A DNA stretch of 64,000 nt from Comamonas flocculans (GTDB lineage Bacteria; Pseudomonadota; Gammaproteobacteria; Burkholderiales; Burkholderiaceae_C). Under the pieces are notes generated by a model. It did no database searches. It worked only from the letters and a program-made list of their open reading frames with translations, and had not been told where the DNA came from. Both the position numbers and the translations under genes were made by a program. The DNA lies in NCBI RefSeq assembly GCF_007954405.1, contig NZ_CP042344.1, forward strand, positions 1 to 64,000, read 5' to 3'. Shown one piece after another: positions 7,965 to 20,080 of the stretch (positions are counted from its first letter, which is position 1; each line of letters opens with the position of its first letter).

Positions 7965-9641
7965 TCACAGCAGGATGCGGCGGTAGTCCGCCAGCACCTG
8001 GCCCAGATAGGCGTTGAAGCGCGCGGCGGCCGCCCCGTCGATCACGCGGTGGTCGTAGGACAGCGACAGCGGCAGGATGAGGCGCGGCGTGAATACCTTG
8101 CCGTCCCACACCGGCTTCATCGCGCTGCGCGAGAGGCCCAGAATGGCCACCTCGGGCGCATTGATGATGGGCGTGAAGTGCGTGCCGCCGATGCCGCCCA
8201 GCGAGGAGATGGAGAAGCACCCGCCCTGCATGTCGGCAATGCCCAGCTTGCCGCCCCGCGCCTTGGCGGCGAGTTCGGACATTTCCTGGCTGATTTGCAG
8301 GATGCCCTTCTGGTCGGCGTCCTTGAGCACCGGGACGACGAGGCCGTTGGGCGTGTCCGCCGCAAAACCGATGTGGTAGTACTGCTTGTAGACGAGGTTG
8401 TCGCCATCCAGGCTGGTGTTGAACTCGGGGAACTTCTTGAGCGCCGCGACCACCGCCTTGATGACGAAGGCGAGCATGGTCACCTTGACCTCGCTCCTGG
8501 CCTTTTCCGCCTCCTTGTTGGTCTGCACGCGGAAGGCTTCGAGCTCGGTGATGTCCGCCTCGTCGTTGTTGGTGACGTGGGGGATCATCACCCAGTTGCG
8601 CGCCAGGTTGGCGCCGCTGATCTTCTTGATGCGGCTCAAGGGCTTGGCTTCGATGGCGCCGAACTTGGCAAAGTCCACCTTGGGCCAGGGCAGCAGGTCA
8701 AGGCCCACGCCCGAACCGGCGCCCACGCCGGCTGCGGCCTGCGCCGCCGTGCGCGTGCTGCCTTGCATGACGGCGCGGGTGAAGGCCTGCACGTCTTCCA
8801 GCGTGATGCGGCCCTTGGGGCCGCTGCCCTTGACCTCGGCCAGCGGCACGCCGAGCTCGCGCGCAGCCTTGCGCACCGAAGGCGAGGCATGCGGCAAACC
8901 GGCGGGGGAGCCGCCCGGCTGGTGTGCGGGGGCGCCGGGAGCGGGCGTGGCAGTGGTTGCAGGTGCGGGCGAAGCACTGGATGAAGACGCCGCCGCGGGC
9001 GCAGGGGCCGGCGCGGCAGGCGCCGGCGCGCTGGCGGGTGCGGGCGCCGCAGCGGCCGCGCCTTCCAGCACCACGATCGGGTCCCCGACGTTGACCTTGT
9101 CACCAAGCCCCACCTTGAGCTCCTTGACCACGCCCGAGGCGGACGAAGGGATTTCCATCGAGGCCTTGTCCGATTCGACGGTGATCAGCGACTGCTCGGC
9201 CTTGACCGTGTCACCCACGGCCACCAGCAGCTCGATCACGCCCACGTCCTTGAAGTCGCCGATGTCGGGCACGCGCACCTCTATGCGCTCCGTGCCTGCC
9301 GGCGCGGGCGCGGGCTGGGCGGCGGCCGGGGCCGGCGCTGCTGCAGATTCAGGAGCTGCAGGCGCAGGCGCAGCGGGCGTTTGGGCCTGTTTTTGCCCTG
9401 CATCTTCCACCTCCAGCAGCAGGATGACCGAACCCTGGTCCACCTTGTCGCCCAGCTTGACCTTGAGTTCCTTGACCACCCCGGCGTCGCTGGAGGGGAT
9501 TTCCATCGTCGCCTTGTCCGACTCCACGGTGATCAGGCTCTGTTCGGCCTTGATGGTGTCGCCCGGCTGCACCAGCAGCTCGATCACGCCAACCCCGGAA
9601 AAATCGCCGAGGTCAGGGACTTTGACTTCCTTGAGTGCCAT
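7965..9641 (-). CDS. aceF: dihydrolipoamide acetyltransferase (E2) of pyruvate dehydrogenase
   Basis: The 558-residue E2 core subunit moves the acetyl group to CoA. It has two lipoyl domains with lysines at about 43 and 159 (both in ESDKA-MEIPSS), separated by Ala/Pro-rich linkers. A peripheral-subunit-binding domain follows ([13 protein letters not shown], about 252-290), then the catalytic domain ending in SYDHRVIDG with the active-site histidine near 530. The ribosome site AAGGAGG is strong. It begins 15 bases after aceE. Together with the lipoyl domain on E3, the complex encoded here has three lipoyl domains per E2/E3 set. Confidence 0.97.
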   Translation of the reverse strand: MALKEVKVPDLGDFSGVGVIELLVQPGDTIKAEQSLITVESDKATMEIPSSDAGVVKELKVKLGDKVDQGSVILLLEVEDAGQKQAQTPAAPAPAAPESAAAPAPAAAQPAPAPAGTERIEVRVPDIGDFKDVGVIELLVAVGDTVKAEQSLITVESDKASMEIPSSASGVVKELKVGLGDKVNVGDPIVVLEGAAAAAPAPASAPAPAAPAPAPAAASSSSASPAPATTATPAPGAPAHQPGGSPAGLPHASPSVRKAARELGVPLAEVKGSGPKGRITLEDVQAFTRAVMQGSTRTAAQAAAGVGAGSGVGLDLLPWPKVDFAKFGAIEAKPLSRIKKISGANLARNWVMIPHVTNNDEADITELEAFRVQTNKEAEKARSEVKVTMLAFVIKAVVAALKKFPEFNTSLDGDNLVYKQYYHIGFAADTPNGLVVPVLKDADQKGILQISQEMSELAAKARGGKLGIADMQGGCFSISSLGGIGGTHFTPIINAPEVAILGLSRSAMKPVWDGKVFTPRLILPLSLSYDHRVIDGAAAARFNAYLGQVLADYRRILL

Positions 9642-9656
9642 GGTCGTGTCCCTCCT

Positions 9657-12356
<2,700 letters not shown>

Positions 12357-12518
12357 CTCTGGTCTCCTTTACGCAGTGAATGTCAGGATAGATGGCGCAG
12401 TGTCGCACAAATCCCATATTTTTCAAATAGCACAATTCAATTTCATATTATGATATTTATTGTGGAAAACCCTGAAATAGGCCGGCATCGGCGGGGTCGC
12501 TGTCCTTAAACTCCACAG
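12357..12518. promoter_or_regulatory. divergent promoter region, aceE and sensor kinase
   Basis: This 162-base gap between divergent starts is AT-rich in its middle (about 12410-12475), unlike its neighbours, and must hold the aceE promoter. On the kinase side TAAACT (12507-12512) lies only 6 bases before the ATG, as expected for a leaderless transcript. I could not pick a confident -35/-10 pair for aceE and see no clear regulator palindrome. Confidence 0.45.
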
Positions 12519-15041
12519 ATGGTTTCATCCGGGTCCCGAGCCTCTGCGTTGCCGCTGTCGGTGCAGTCGCCGTCGCGCCACTGGCGCCGGTGGTGGCGGG
12601 GCCTGGCGCCGCACCGCCAGGACCGGTTCGCGGCGCTGGCGCCGCTGGTGGCGGTGCTGTTGTTCTTCCTGGCCATCGTCGCCTCGTTCTGGTATTTGCA
12701 CACCGAGGAGATCGGACGCGAGCGCGAGGCGCTGCAGCGCGACGTGGAATACGCCCAGCAGCGCCTGCGCCTGCGCCTGTCCGAGCGCCAGGAGCAGGTC
12801 ATGCGCATCGCGCGCGATCTCCCGGGCCAAGGCCTGAACGAGACCGACTTCGCCACGCTCGCCGACCTCCTGATCACCCAATACCCCGAGGTGCAGGCGC
12901 TCAGCTGGATCGACGAGACCGGGCGGGTGCGCGCCAGCCAGTCGGCGCCCACGCTCACCAGCGGCCAGATACGCCTGGCTGGTGAAATCCTGCGTCCCGG
13001 GCCGACGCTCGAGGGCTTTCACCAGGTGCAGCAGCTCGAGCAGGCCAGCTACCAGCAGGCCGCGCCGCGCGCCGAAGGTCCGGCGCCGCTGCTGCAGCTG
13101 CTGGTGCCCCTGGGCGGCGACGAGCGCTTTGCCGGCGTGCTGCTGGCCGAATATTCCACCGACAGCCTGCTGCGCTACGGCACGCCCAACGAGGTGCTGT
13201 CGCGCTACGCCGTCACGCTGCTCAACGTGCGCCACCAGCTGCTGGCCGGCACGGCGCTGCAGCCGCGCGCGCGCCCGTTGCTGCCCTGGGCGCGCGCGAG
13301 CAACGCCTACGACGCACCCATCGTGCTGCCGGGCCTCACGCTGGTGCTGCGCGCGCAGGCCTACCGCACCTCGCTCGGGGTGGTAGGCAGCGGGCTGTTC
13401 TGGCTCGTGGGCGCGCTCTCCATCATGACCGCCTGGCTGCTGCTGGGCACCTGGCGCCATACGCGCAAGCGCATGCAGGCGCAGGAAGCGCTGGTGGCGG
13501 AAACCAACTTTCGCCGCGCGATGGAAAACTCCATCCTCACCGGCATGCGCGCGCTCGACCTGGAGGGGCGCATCACCTACGTGAACGCCGCCTTCTGCCA
13601 GATGACCGGCTGGTCGGCCGAAGAGCTCGTGGGCCAGACCCCGCCCTACAGCTACTGGCCCGAGGCCGAGCGCAACTCCCAGCAGAGCAAGCTGCACGAA
13701 GAGCTCTCGGGCCGCGCACTGCCCGGCGGCCTGCAGGTGCGCGTGCAGCGCAAAAGCGGCACGGTGTTTGACGCGCGCCTGTACGTCTCGCCGCTGATCG
13801 ACGGGCATGGACGGCACACCGGCTGGATGACCTCGATGACCGACATCACCGAGCCCAACCGCGTGCGCGAACAGCTCGTCGCCTCGCACGAGCGCTTCAC
13901 CATCGTCATGGAGTCGCTCGACGCTTCCGTCTCGGTCGCGCCGCTGGGCAGCAAGGAGCTGCTGTTTGCCAACCGGCTGTACCGCCAGTGGTTCGGCTCG
14001 CAGACCGATGGCCACCTGCAGCTGGTGATGCAGGCCGGCGTGGTGCACGCGCCCGAGGAGGACGACGAGGACGGCCTGATGGGTCTGCCCAGCCACGCCA
14101 TGACGCAGGCCAACTCCGACAACGTGGAGATCTACCAGAGCGAGCTGGGCCGCTGGCTGGAGGTGCGATCGCGCTACCTGCACTGGGTGGACGGGCGCCT
14201 GGCGCAGATGGTGATTGCCACCGACATCACCGCCCGGCGCAACGCCCAGGAGCTGGCCGCGCACCAGGCCGAGCGCACCCAGTCGGTCAGCCGCCTGATC
14301 ACCATGGGAGAGATGGCCTCCAGCGTGGCGCACGAACTCAACCAGCCGCTGACGGCCATCAGCAACTACTGCAGCGGCATGATCTCGCGCGTGCAGAGTG
14401 GGCAGATCAGCGAGGACGCCCTGCTGGGCGCGCTGGGCAAGACGGCGCACCAGGCGCAGCGCGCGGGGCAGATCATCCAGCGCATCCGCGCCTTCGTGAA
14501 GAAGAGCGAACCCAACCGTCAGCTGGCCAAGGTGACCGAGATGGTGGCCGAGGCGGTGGAGCTGGCCACCATAGAGCTGCGCCGCCACAACGTGCGCCTG
14601 ACGCACTACGTGGCCGCGCGCCTGCCGCCGGTGATGGCCGACCGCATCCTGATCGAGCAGGTGCTGATCAACCTGATGAAGAACGGCGCCGAGGCGATTG
14701 CCCACGCCGGCTGCGCGCCCGCGCGGCGCAGCGTGGAGCTGCGCGTGGTGCCGCGCCAGGTAGACGGCGTGGACGTGATCCAGTTCAGCGTGGAAGACAG
14801 CGGCCCGGGCCTGCCCCGGGAGGTGCTGGAGCACCTCTTCGAAGCCTTCTATTCCACCAAGAGCGAAGGCATGGGCATGGGCCTGAACCTGTGCCGCAGC
14901 ATCGTCGAATCGCACCAGGGCAGGCTGCAGGCACAGAACCTCTACAATGGAAAAGAGGTCACGGGGTGTCTGTTCACTTTCTGGTTGCCGCTGGCCGGCG
15001 CTGAGAATGCCACTAGCAATTTCGAAGCAATAACGACGTGA
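12519..15041 (+). CDS. membrane PAS-domain sensor histidine kinase (FixL/DctB-like)
   Basis: The 840-residue kinase has a first membrane helix (about 46-65), a periplasmic sensor region to about 280, and a second helix (about 290-312). A PAS domain follows (NSILTGMRALDLEGRITYVN, about 330-450), then a further PAS-like region. The HisKA motif SVAHELNQPLTAI carries the phosphorylated histidine (about 606). The ATPase motifs are NLMKNGAEAI, DSGPGLP and GMGMGLNLC. This H-box type pairs with FixJ-like regulators, and such a gene follows at once. Being divergent from the pyruvate dehydrogenase operon suggests, but does not show, a role in carbon or redox control. The signal is unknown. Confidence 0.9.
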   Translation: MVSSGSRASALPLSVQSPSRHWRRWWRGLAPHRQDRFAALAPLVAVLLFFLAIVASFWYLHTEEIGREREALQRDVEYAQQRLRLRLSERQEQVMRIARDLPGQGLNETDFATLADLLITQYPEVQALSWIDETGRVRASQSAPTLTSGQIRLAGEILRPGPTLEGFHQVQQLEQASYQQAAPRAEGPAPLLQLLVPLGGDERFAGVLLAEYSTDSLLRYGTPNEVLSRYAVTLLNVRHQLLAGTALQPRARPLLPWARASNAYDAPIVLPGLTLVLRAQAYRTSLGVVGSGLFWLVGALSIMTAWLLLGTWRHTRKRMQAQEALVAETNFRRAMENSILTGMRALDLEGRITYVNAAFCQMTGWSAEELVGQTPPYSYWPEAERNSQQSKLHEELSGRALPGGLQVRVQRKSGTVFDARLYVSPLIDGHGRHTGWMTSMTDITEPNRVREQLVASHERFTIVMESLDASVSVAPLGSKELLFANRLYRQWFGSQTDGHLQLVMQAGVVHAPEEDDEDGLMGLPSHAMTQANSDNVEIYQSELGRWLEVRSRYLHWVDGRLAQMVIATDITARRNAQELAAHQAERTQSVSRLITMGEMASSVAHELNQPLTAISNYCSGMISRVQSGQISEDALLGALGKTAHQAQRAGQIIQRIRAFVKKSEPNRQLAKVTEMVAEAVELATIELRRHNVRLTHYVAARLPPVMADRILIEQVLINLMKNGAEAIAHAGCAPARRSVELRVVPRQVDGVDVIQFSVEDSGPGLPREVLEHLFEAFYSTKSEGMGMGLNLCRSIVESHQGRLQAQNLYNGKEVTGCLFTFWLPLAGAENATSNFEAITT

Positions 15042-15052
15042 AAGGCATGTGC

Positions 15053-15682
15053 ATGAATCTGATGTCTCCGAAAAAAGGCACCGTCTATGTCGTCGATGAC
15101 GACGAGGCGGTGCGCGATTCGCTGCAGTGGCTGCTGGAGGGCAAGGGCTACCGGGTGCGCTGCTTCGAGTCGGCCGAGACCTTTCTTTCGCGCTACGACC
15201 CGCGCGAGGTGGCCTGCCTGATCATCGACGTGCGCATGGCCGGCATGACCGGGCTGGAGCTGCAGGACCGCCTGATCGAGCGCAAGTCGCCGCTGCCCAT
15301 CGTCTTCATCACCGGCCACGGCGACGTGCCCATGGCGGTGGACACCATGAAGAAGGGTGCGCTCGACTTCATCCAGAAGCCGTTCAACGAGAAGGAGCTG
15401 TCCGAGCTCGTCGAGCGCATGCTAGTGCACGCGCGCGAGAGCTTTGCCGACCACCAGCTCGCGGCCAGCCACGAGGCGCTGATGGCCAAGCTCACCGGGC
15501 GCGAATCGCAGGTGCTCGAACGCATCGTCGCGGGTCGGCTGAACAAGCAGATCGCCGACGACCTGGGCATCAGCATCAAGACCGTGGAGGCGCACCGCGC
15601 CAATATCATGGAAAAGCTCGGCGCCAACACCGTAGCCGACCTGCTCAAGATTGCCCTGGGCTCCACGCCCGCCAAGATTTGA
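15053..15682 (+). CDS. FixJ-family response regulator
   Basis: The 209-residue regulator has a receiver domain (YVVDDDEAVRDSL; phosphorylated Asp in LIIDVRMAG; Lys in QKPFNEKEL) and a LuxR-type helix-turn-helix (LTGRESQVLERIVAG, then KQIADDLGISIKTVEAHR). The start is uncertain. GTG at 15038 overlaps the kinase stop, and ATGs lie at 15047 and 15053. I chose 15053 because GAAAGG sits about 7 bases before it. The tight or overlapping junction shows coupled expression with the kinase, so they are almost surely a cognate pair. Target genes cannot be read from the sequence. Confidence 0.92.
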   Translation: MNLMSPKKGTVYVVDDDEAVRDSLQWLLEGKGYRVRCFESAETFLSRYDPREVACLIIDVRMAGMTGLELQDRLIERKSPLPIVFITGHGDVPMAVDTMKKGALDFIQKPFNEKELSELVERMLVHARESFADHQLAASHEALMAKLTGRESQVLERIVAGRLNKQIADDLGISIKTVEAHRANIMEKLGANTVADLLKIALGSTPAKI

Positions 15683-15732
15683 ATTTTTGATAGCTGTCAG
15701 CGCCCGCATGCAGGGCGTTTGCGGCATATTTC
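15683..15732 (+). repeat. dispersed palindromic repeat, copy after the response regulator
   Basis: The copy reads TTTTTGATAGCTGTCAGCG, a small inverted repeat (CGCCC/GGGCG), then GCGGCATATTTC, and fills the gap before folD. It shares the TTGATAGCTG head and the ATATTT tail with the copy at 42351-42401. Confidence 0.7.
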
Positions 15733-15743
15733 ACCACTGATCC

Positions 15744-16598
15744 ATGACTGCCACCCTCATCGACGGCAATGCCCTGGCGCGCCAGATCCGCGCCCAGGTG
15801 GGCCACCGCACCGCCGCGCTCAAGGCGCGCGGCGTGCAGCCGCGGCTGCACATCATCCTGGTGGGCGAGGACCCGGCCAGCCAGGTCTATACGCGCCACA
15901 AGGTCAACGACAGCACCGAAACCGGCCTTGCCGCCACGCTGGAGCGCTACCCGGCCGACATGGCCGAGGCGGACCTGCTCGCGCGCATTGCGCAGCTGAA
16001 CGCCGACCCCGCGGTGCACGGCATCCTGGTGCAGCTGCCCCTGCCCGGGCACATGGACGCGCACCAGGTCATCCGCGCCATCGACCCGGCCAAGGACGTG
16101 GACGGCTTTCACCTGCAAAGCGCCGGCGCGCTGATGACCGGGCTGGCGGGCTTCTGGCCCTGCACGCCGCATGGCTGCATGAAGATGCTCGAATCGATCG
16201 GCTACGAACTGCGGGGCAGGCATGCCGTGGTCATCGGGCGCTCCAACATCGTGGGCAAGCCCATGGCGCTGATGCTGCTGCAAAAGGACGCCACGGTCAC
16301 CATCTGCCATTCGCGCACGCAGGGCCTGAAGGCGCTGACGCTGCAGGCCGACGTCATCGTCGCCGCCGTGGGCAAGCGCAATGTGCTCACGGCCGACATG
16401 GTCAAGCCCGGCGCGGTGGTCATCGACGTGGGCATGAACCGCGACGACGCGGGCAAGCTCTGCGGCGACGTGGACTACGAAGGCGTGAAGGAAGTGGCCG
16501 GCTGGATCACGCCGGTGCCCGGCGGCGTGGGCCCGATGACGCGCGCCATGCTGCTGGTCAACACCATAGAGGCGGCCGAGCGCGCCAGCGGCGCTTGA
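15744..16598 (+). CDS. folD: methylenetetrahydrofolate dehydrogenase/cyclohydrolase
   Basis: This bifunctional cytoplasmic enzyme of 284 residues interconverts 5,10-methylene-, methenyl- and 10-formyl-tetrahydrofolate using NADP. The family motifs are intact: the substrate-site YTRHKVNDS with its lysine near residue 53, [13 protein letters not shown] near 94, PCTPHGC, the NADP-binding [13 protein letters not shown] near 163, and the C-terminal [14 protein letters not shown]. The length is normal. It is a stand-alone gene, separated from the response regulator by a repeat copy and from the oligopeptidase by 31 bases. Confidence 0.97.
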   Translation: MTATLIDGNALARQIRAQVGHRTAALKARGVQPRLHIILVGEDPASQVYTRHKVNDSTETGLAATLERYPADMAEADLLARIAQLNADPAVHGILVQLPLPGHMDAHQVIRAIDPAKDVDGFHLQSAGALMTGLAGFWPCTPHGCMKMLESIGYELRGRHAVVIGRSNIVGKPMALMLLQKDATVTICHSRTQGLKALTLQADVIVAAVGKRNVLTADMVKPGAVVIDVGMNRDDAGKLCGDVDYEGVKEVAGWITPVPGGVGPMTRAMLLVNTIEAAERASGA

Positions 16599-16629
16599 AC
16601 TTCGCGCCCGCGGCGCCATTCTGAGCACC

Positions 16630-18660
16630 ATGAACAATCCCCTGCTCGACTTTTCCGGTGCCATCGCCTTCGATCGCATCACCCCCGAGGACGTGCAGCC
16701 GGCCATCGCCGAGCTGCTGCAGCGCTGCGAGGCGGCGCTGGCCGAAGTCACCGCCGACGCCTTCCCCGCCGACTGGAGCGCCATCTCGCGCGTGCTGGAC
16801 GTGGCGACCGAACGGCTCACCCGCGCCTTCGGCACCGTGAGCCACCTCAACAGCGTGATGGACACGCCCGCGCTGCGCGCCGCCTATAACGCCGCGCTGC
16901 CGCTGGTCACCGCCTTCCTCACGCGCCTGGGGGCGGACGAGCGCCTGTACGCCAAGTACAAGGCCATGGACCCGGCGGCCCTCAACGCCGAGCAGCGCCA
17001 GGCGCTCGCCAACGCGCTGCGCGGCTTTCGCCTCTCGGGCGCCGAACTCACTGGCGCCGCGCGCGAGCGCTTCGCCCAGCTGCAGGAGCGCCTGGCCCAG
17101 GTGCAGCAGAAGTACAGCGAGAACGTGCTCGACGCGACCGACGCCTTCAGCTACCTGGCCCGCCGCGAAGAGCTTGCCGGCCTGCCCGAAGACCTCGTCC
17201 AGGCCTGCCGCGCCGACGCTCAGGCATGCGGGCTCGACGGCTACCGCCTGACGCTGCAGATGCCCTGCTACCTGCCGGTGATGCAGTTCGCGCAGGACCG
17301 CGCGCTGCGCCAGCGGCTGTACACCGCCTACGCCACGCGCGCCTCGGACCAGGCCGGGAGCGCGGGCGCGCAGTTCGACAACGCGCCGCTGATGCGCGAG
17401 ATCCTGGCGCTGCGCGAGGAAGAAGCGGCGCTGCTGGGCTACGCCAACTTCGGCGAGGTCTCGCTCGTGCCCAAGATGGCCGATTCGCCCGCGCAGGTGC
17501 TGCACTTTTTGCGCGACCTGGCCGCGCGCGCGCGGCCCTACGCCGAAAAAGACCTGGCCGACCTGCGCGCCTTTGCCGCCGCCGAGCTGGGCTTGGCCGA
17601 CCCCCAGGCCTGGGACTGGCCCTACGTGTCGGAAAAGCTCAAGGAGGCGCGCTACGCCTACAACGAGCAGGAGGTCAAGCAGTACTTCCCAGCGCCCAAG
17701 GTGCTGGCCGGACTGTTTCGCATCGTCGAGACGCTGTTCGAGGTGCGCATCGCGCCCGACCAGGCCCCCGTCTGGCACCCCGCGGTGCAGTTCTACCGCA
17801 TCGAGCGCGAGGGCCGGCTGCTCGGCCAGTTCTACCTGGACCAGCCCGCGCGCGCGGGCAAGCGCGGCGGCGCCTGGATGGACGACGCGCGCAGCCGCTG
17901 GCTGCGCCCGGACAGCGGCACGCTGCAGACGCCCGTGGCCTATCTGGTGTGCAACTTCGCCGACGGCGTCGATGGCAAGCCGGCGCTGCTCACGCACGAC
18001 GACGCGATCACGCTGTTCCATGAATTCGGCCACGGGCTGCAGCACATGCTCACCCAGGTCGATGAATACGACGTCTCGGGCATCAGCGGCGTCGAGTGGG
18101 ACGCGGTCGAGCTGCCCAGCCAGTTCATGGAGAACTTCTGCTGGGAATGGGAGGTGCTCCGGCACATGACGGCCCATGTGGACACGGGCGAGCCCCTGCC
18201 GCGCGCGCTGTTCGACAAGATGCTGGCGGCCAAGAATTTCCAGGCCGGCATGCAAACCCTGCGCCAGATCGAATTCGCCCTCTTCGACATGCTCGCGCAC
18301 ACCCGCAGCGAGGCGCGCGAAGACATCCAGGCGCTGCTGCGCGAGGTGCGCTCCGAAGTGGCCGTGCTGCAGCCGCCCGCCTTCAACCGCTTTGCCAACA
18401 GCTTCAGCCACGTGTTCAGCGGCGGCTATGCGGCCGGCTACTACAGCTACAAATGGGCCGAGGTGCTCTCGGCCGACGCCTACGCCGCCTTCGAGGAAAC
18501 CCGCGGCCCCGACGGCATGCCCAGCGCCCAGACCGGGCGGCGCTACCGCCAGGCCATCCTGGAGAGCGGCGGCAGCCGTCCGGCGATCGAATCCTTCAAG
18601 GCCTTCCGCGGGCGTGAACCACAGCTCGACGCCTTACTGCGCCACCAGGGCATGGCATGA
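16630..18660 (+). CDS. prlC: M3-family oligopeptidase A (zinc metallopeptidase)
   Basis: The 676-residue protein matches oligopeptidase A/thimet-type peptidases, which clear short peptides, including signal-peptide fragments, in the cytoplasm. The zinc site LFHEFGHGLQHML is near residue 465, and the third ligand region lies downstream in GVEWDAVELPSQFMENF. The C-terminal half also has the conserved FSHVFSGGYAAGYYSYKW. Length and layout are normal. No signal peptide is seen. It follows folD closely on the same strand and may be cotranscribed. Confidence 0.95.
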   Translation: MNNPLLDFSGAIAFDRITPEDVQPAIAELLQRCEAALAEVTADAFPADWSAISRVLDVATERLTRAFGTVSHLNSVMDTPALRAAYNAALPLVTAFLTRLGADERLYAKYKAMDPAALNAEQRQALANALRGFRLSGAELTGAARERFAQLQERLAQVQQKYSENVLDATDAFSYLARREELAGLPEDLVQACRADAQACGLDGYRLTLQMPCYLPVMQFAQDRALRQRLYTAYATRASDQAGSAGAQFDNAPLMREILALREEEAALLGYANFGEVSLVPKMADSPAQVLHFLRDLAARARPYAEKDLADLRAFAAAELGLADPQAWDWPYVSEKLKEARYAYNEQEVKQYFPAPKVLAGLFRIVETLFEVRIAPDQAPVWHPAVQFYRIEREGRLLGQFYLDQPARAGKRGGAWMDDARSRWLRPDSGTLQTPVAYLVCNFADGVDGKPALLTHDDAITLFHEFGHGLQHMLTQVDEYDVSGISGVEWDAVELPSQFMENFCWEWEVLRHMTAHVDTGEPLPRALFDKMLAAKNFQAGMQTLRQIEFALFDMLAHTRSEAREDIQALLREVRSEVAVLQPPAFNRFANSFSHVFSGGYAAGYYSYKWAEVLSADAYAAFEETRGPDGMPSAQTGRRYRQAILESGGSRPAIESFKAFRGREPQLDALLRHQGMA

Positions 18661-18711
18661 AAAAGTGAGCTGCCAGCGATTGTGCAGCAACAGTTTCAAA
18701 GTGTTTTATAT

Positions 18712-18760
18712 CTGAAAACCTTGTACATCAAGCGCTAGCAGCTACCATTTTGATGGGAAA
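18712..18760 (-). repeat. dispersed palindromic repeat, minus-strand copy
   Basis: On the minus strand the segment reads ATCAAAATGGTAGCTGCTAG, then CGCTTGATGTACAAGG and a T/A-rich tail. TAGCTGCTAGCGCTTG matches the core shared by the copies at 34.1, 42.4 and 46.4 kb. It ends about 15 bases before the next gene, beside that gene's AGGAGA ribosome site. Confidence 0.7.
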
Positions 18761-18775
18761 CTAGGAGAGCATCCG

Positions 18776-19453
18776 ATGAAACCCGCGCACACCATCGCCC
18801 TGGCCGCTACCGTGGCCGCCCTGCTTGCCGGCGCGGCGCAGGCGCAGACGGTGTATCGCATCGTCGGGCCCGACGGGCGCGTGACCTTCAGCGACCGCCC
18901 GCCCGAGGCCGCCGCAAAGGGCAGCAGCGTCGGCCACGCGGGCAGCGCAGCCGCCGCTGGCCGCTCCGCCGGCAATCAGCTGGGCGCCCTGCCCTACGCG
19001 CTGCGCCAGGCCGCCACGCGCTACCCGGTGGTGCTCTACAGCGGTGACAACTGCGGCCCCTGCGTGAACGGGCGCAACCTGCTGATCAACCGCGGCATTC
19101 CGTTCACCGAGCGCACGGTGACGACACAGGAAGACCTGCAGGCCTACCAGCGCCTGGCGGGCGAGGCCACGCTGCCGCTGCTCACCATAGGCAGCCAGCA
19201 GCTCAAGGGCTTTTCCGATGGCGAATGGAGCCAGTACCTGGACGCCGCCGGCTACCCCGGGGCGACGCAGCTGCCGCCCGGCTACCAGCGCCCCGCGCCC
19301 AGCCCTCTGGTGGAGCCCCGCGCGCCGGTGCCGAGCGAGGCGCAGCCAGCCGAAGCCGCTCCCGCCGCCACCCCCCGCGCCGCGCCCCCGGCGCCGCCGG
19401 CGCCCGCTCCAGGCACGCCCAGCCCATCGAACCCGGCCGGCATCATTTTTTAG
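18776..19453 (+). CDS. secreted glutaredoxin-like protein with DUF4124 module
   Basis: The 225-residue product has a signal peptide (about 1-23, cut after AQA), a DUF4124 module (VYRIVGPDGRVTFSDRPP) and a glutaredoxin/thioredoxin-like fold (VVLYSGDNCGPCVNGRNLL) with a CGPC redox pair near residue 94-97. A later TLPLLTIG fits the cis-proline region of the fold. The tail (about 175-225) is Pro/Ala-rich and probably disordered. It should act as a periplasmic thiol-disulfide protein; the partner is unknown. The ATG has an AGGAGA site 7 bases upstream. Its end overlaps the convergent membrane-protein gene by 11 bases. Confidence 0.8.
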   Translation: MKPAHTIALAATVAALLAGAAQAQTVYRIVGPDGRVTFSDRPPEAAAKGSSVGHAGSAAAAGRSAGNQLGALPYALRQAATRYPVVLYSGDNCGPCVNGRNLLINRGIPFTERTVTTQEDLQAYQRLAGEATLPLLTIGSQQLKGFSDGEWSQYLDAAGYPGATQLPPGYQRPAPSPLVEPRAPVPSEAQPAEAAPAATPRAAPPAPPAPAPGTPSPSNPAGIIF

Positions 19454-20078
19454 CCGTCTGCTTGCGCGCCTTGCGCGGCTTGCTGCCCGGCAGTTCCTCG
19501 GGGTCGGCCTCGTCGGCCACCGCGGCGCCAAAACCGCGCGCCAGCTTCACCTGGGCCCAATCGGCCAGCAGCGGGCCCAGCCAGTGCGCCTCCTCCTCGC
19601 TGCCCATGCCGGTCAAGGCCAAAGTGGCGCTTTCGCCGTCCGGCCTTTGGTATTCGAGCAAGGTCGCCCATCTGCCGGGGTCGCCCGTGGCGGCATCCTC
19701 GCGCGGCGGCGTGTAAGCCAGTTCCACGCCGCGCACCAGGCTGCGCGCGATCTCGCTCTCGCGGCGAAAGAACAGCGAGCGCTCCGCCACGCGCAGCATG
19801 CTGGCGTCAAAGGTGTAACTGTGCTGGCGCCAGAACAGCACGTCCAGCACATAAACGCCGGCGAGCACCGCGCCGCCCGGCGCCACGATGAAGAGCACCC
19901 AGCCCGCCACGGTCAGGTCCGCGCCCCAGCCAAGCGCGCCTGCACCCCACACCCCTGCGCCGATCAGCCCCGCGCCCAGGACCAGCAACGGCAGAAAGGC
20001 GCGCCCACCGCGCACCGCGTAGATCAGCCGCTCGCTGCCGGATGCGGTGGTTTCGCTGCGCCAGAATTCGGGCAGCAT
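19443..20078 (-). CDS. inner-membrane protein of unknown function
   Basis: The 211-residue protein begins MLPEFWRSET and has two closely spaced hydrophobic segments (about residues 25-50 and 55-80), followed by a soluble C-terminal domain and a basic Lys/Arg tail. The soluble part (YTFDASMLRVAERSLFFRR, then IARSLVRGVELAYTPP) has the look of a PH-like domain seen in two-helix membrane proteins, but I cannot confirm that by eye. A longer upstream frame exists but overlaps rpiA, so I use the ATG at 20078, which lies 2 bases past the rpiA stop. It is probably cotranscribed with rpiA. Confidence 0.65.
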   Translation of the reverse strand: MLPEFWRSETTASGSERLIYAVRGGRAFLPLLVLGAGLIGAGVWGAGALGWGADLTVAGWVLFIVAPGGAVLAGVYVLDVLFWRQHSYTFDASMLRVAERSLFFRRESEIARSLVRGVELAYTPPREDAATGDPGRWATLLEYQRPDGESATLALTGMGSEEEAHWLGPLLADWAQVKLARGFGAAVADEADPEELPGSKPRKARKQTAKK

Positions 20079-20080
20079 GC

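Noticed and set aside
8900..9400. Repetitive GC-rich DNA in aceF, considered as a mobile repeat.
   Set aside because: It encodes the Ala/Pro linkers between lipoyl domains, which are repetitive by nature in E2 proteins.
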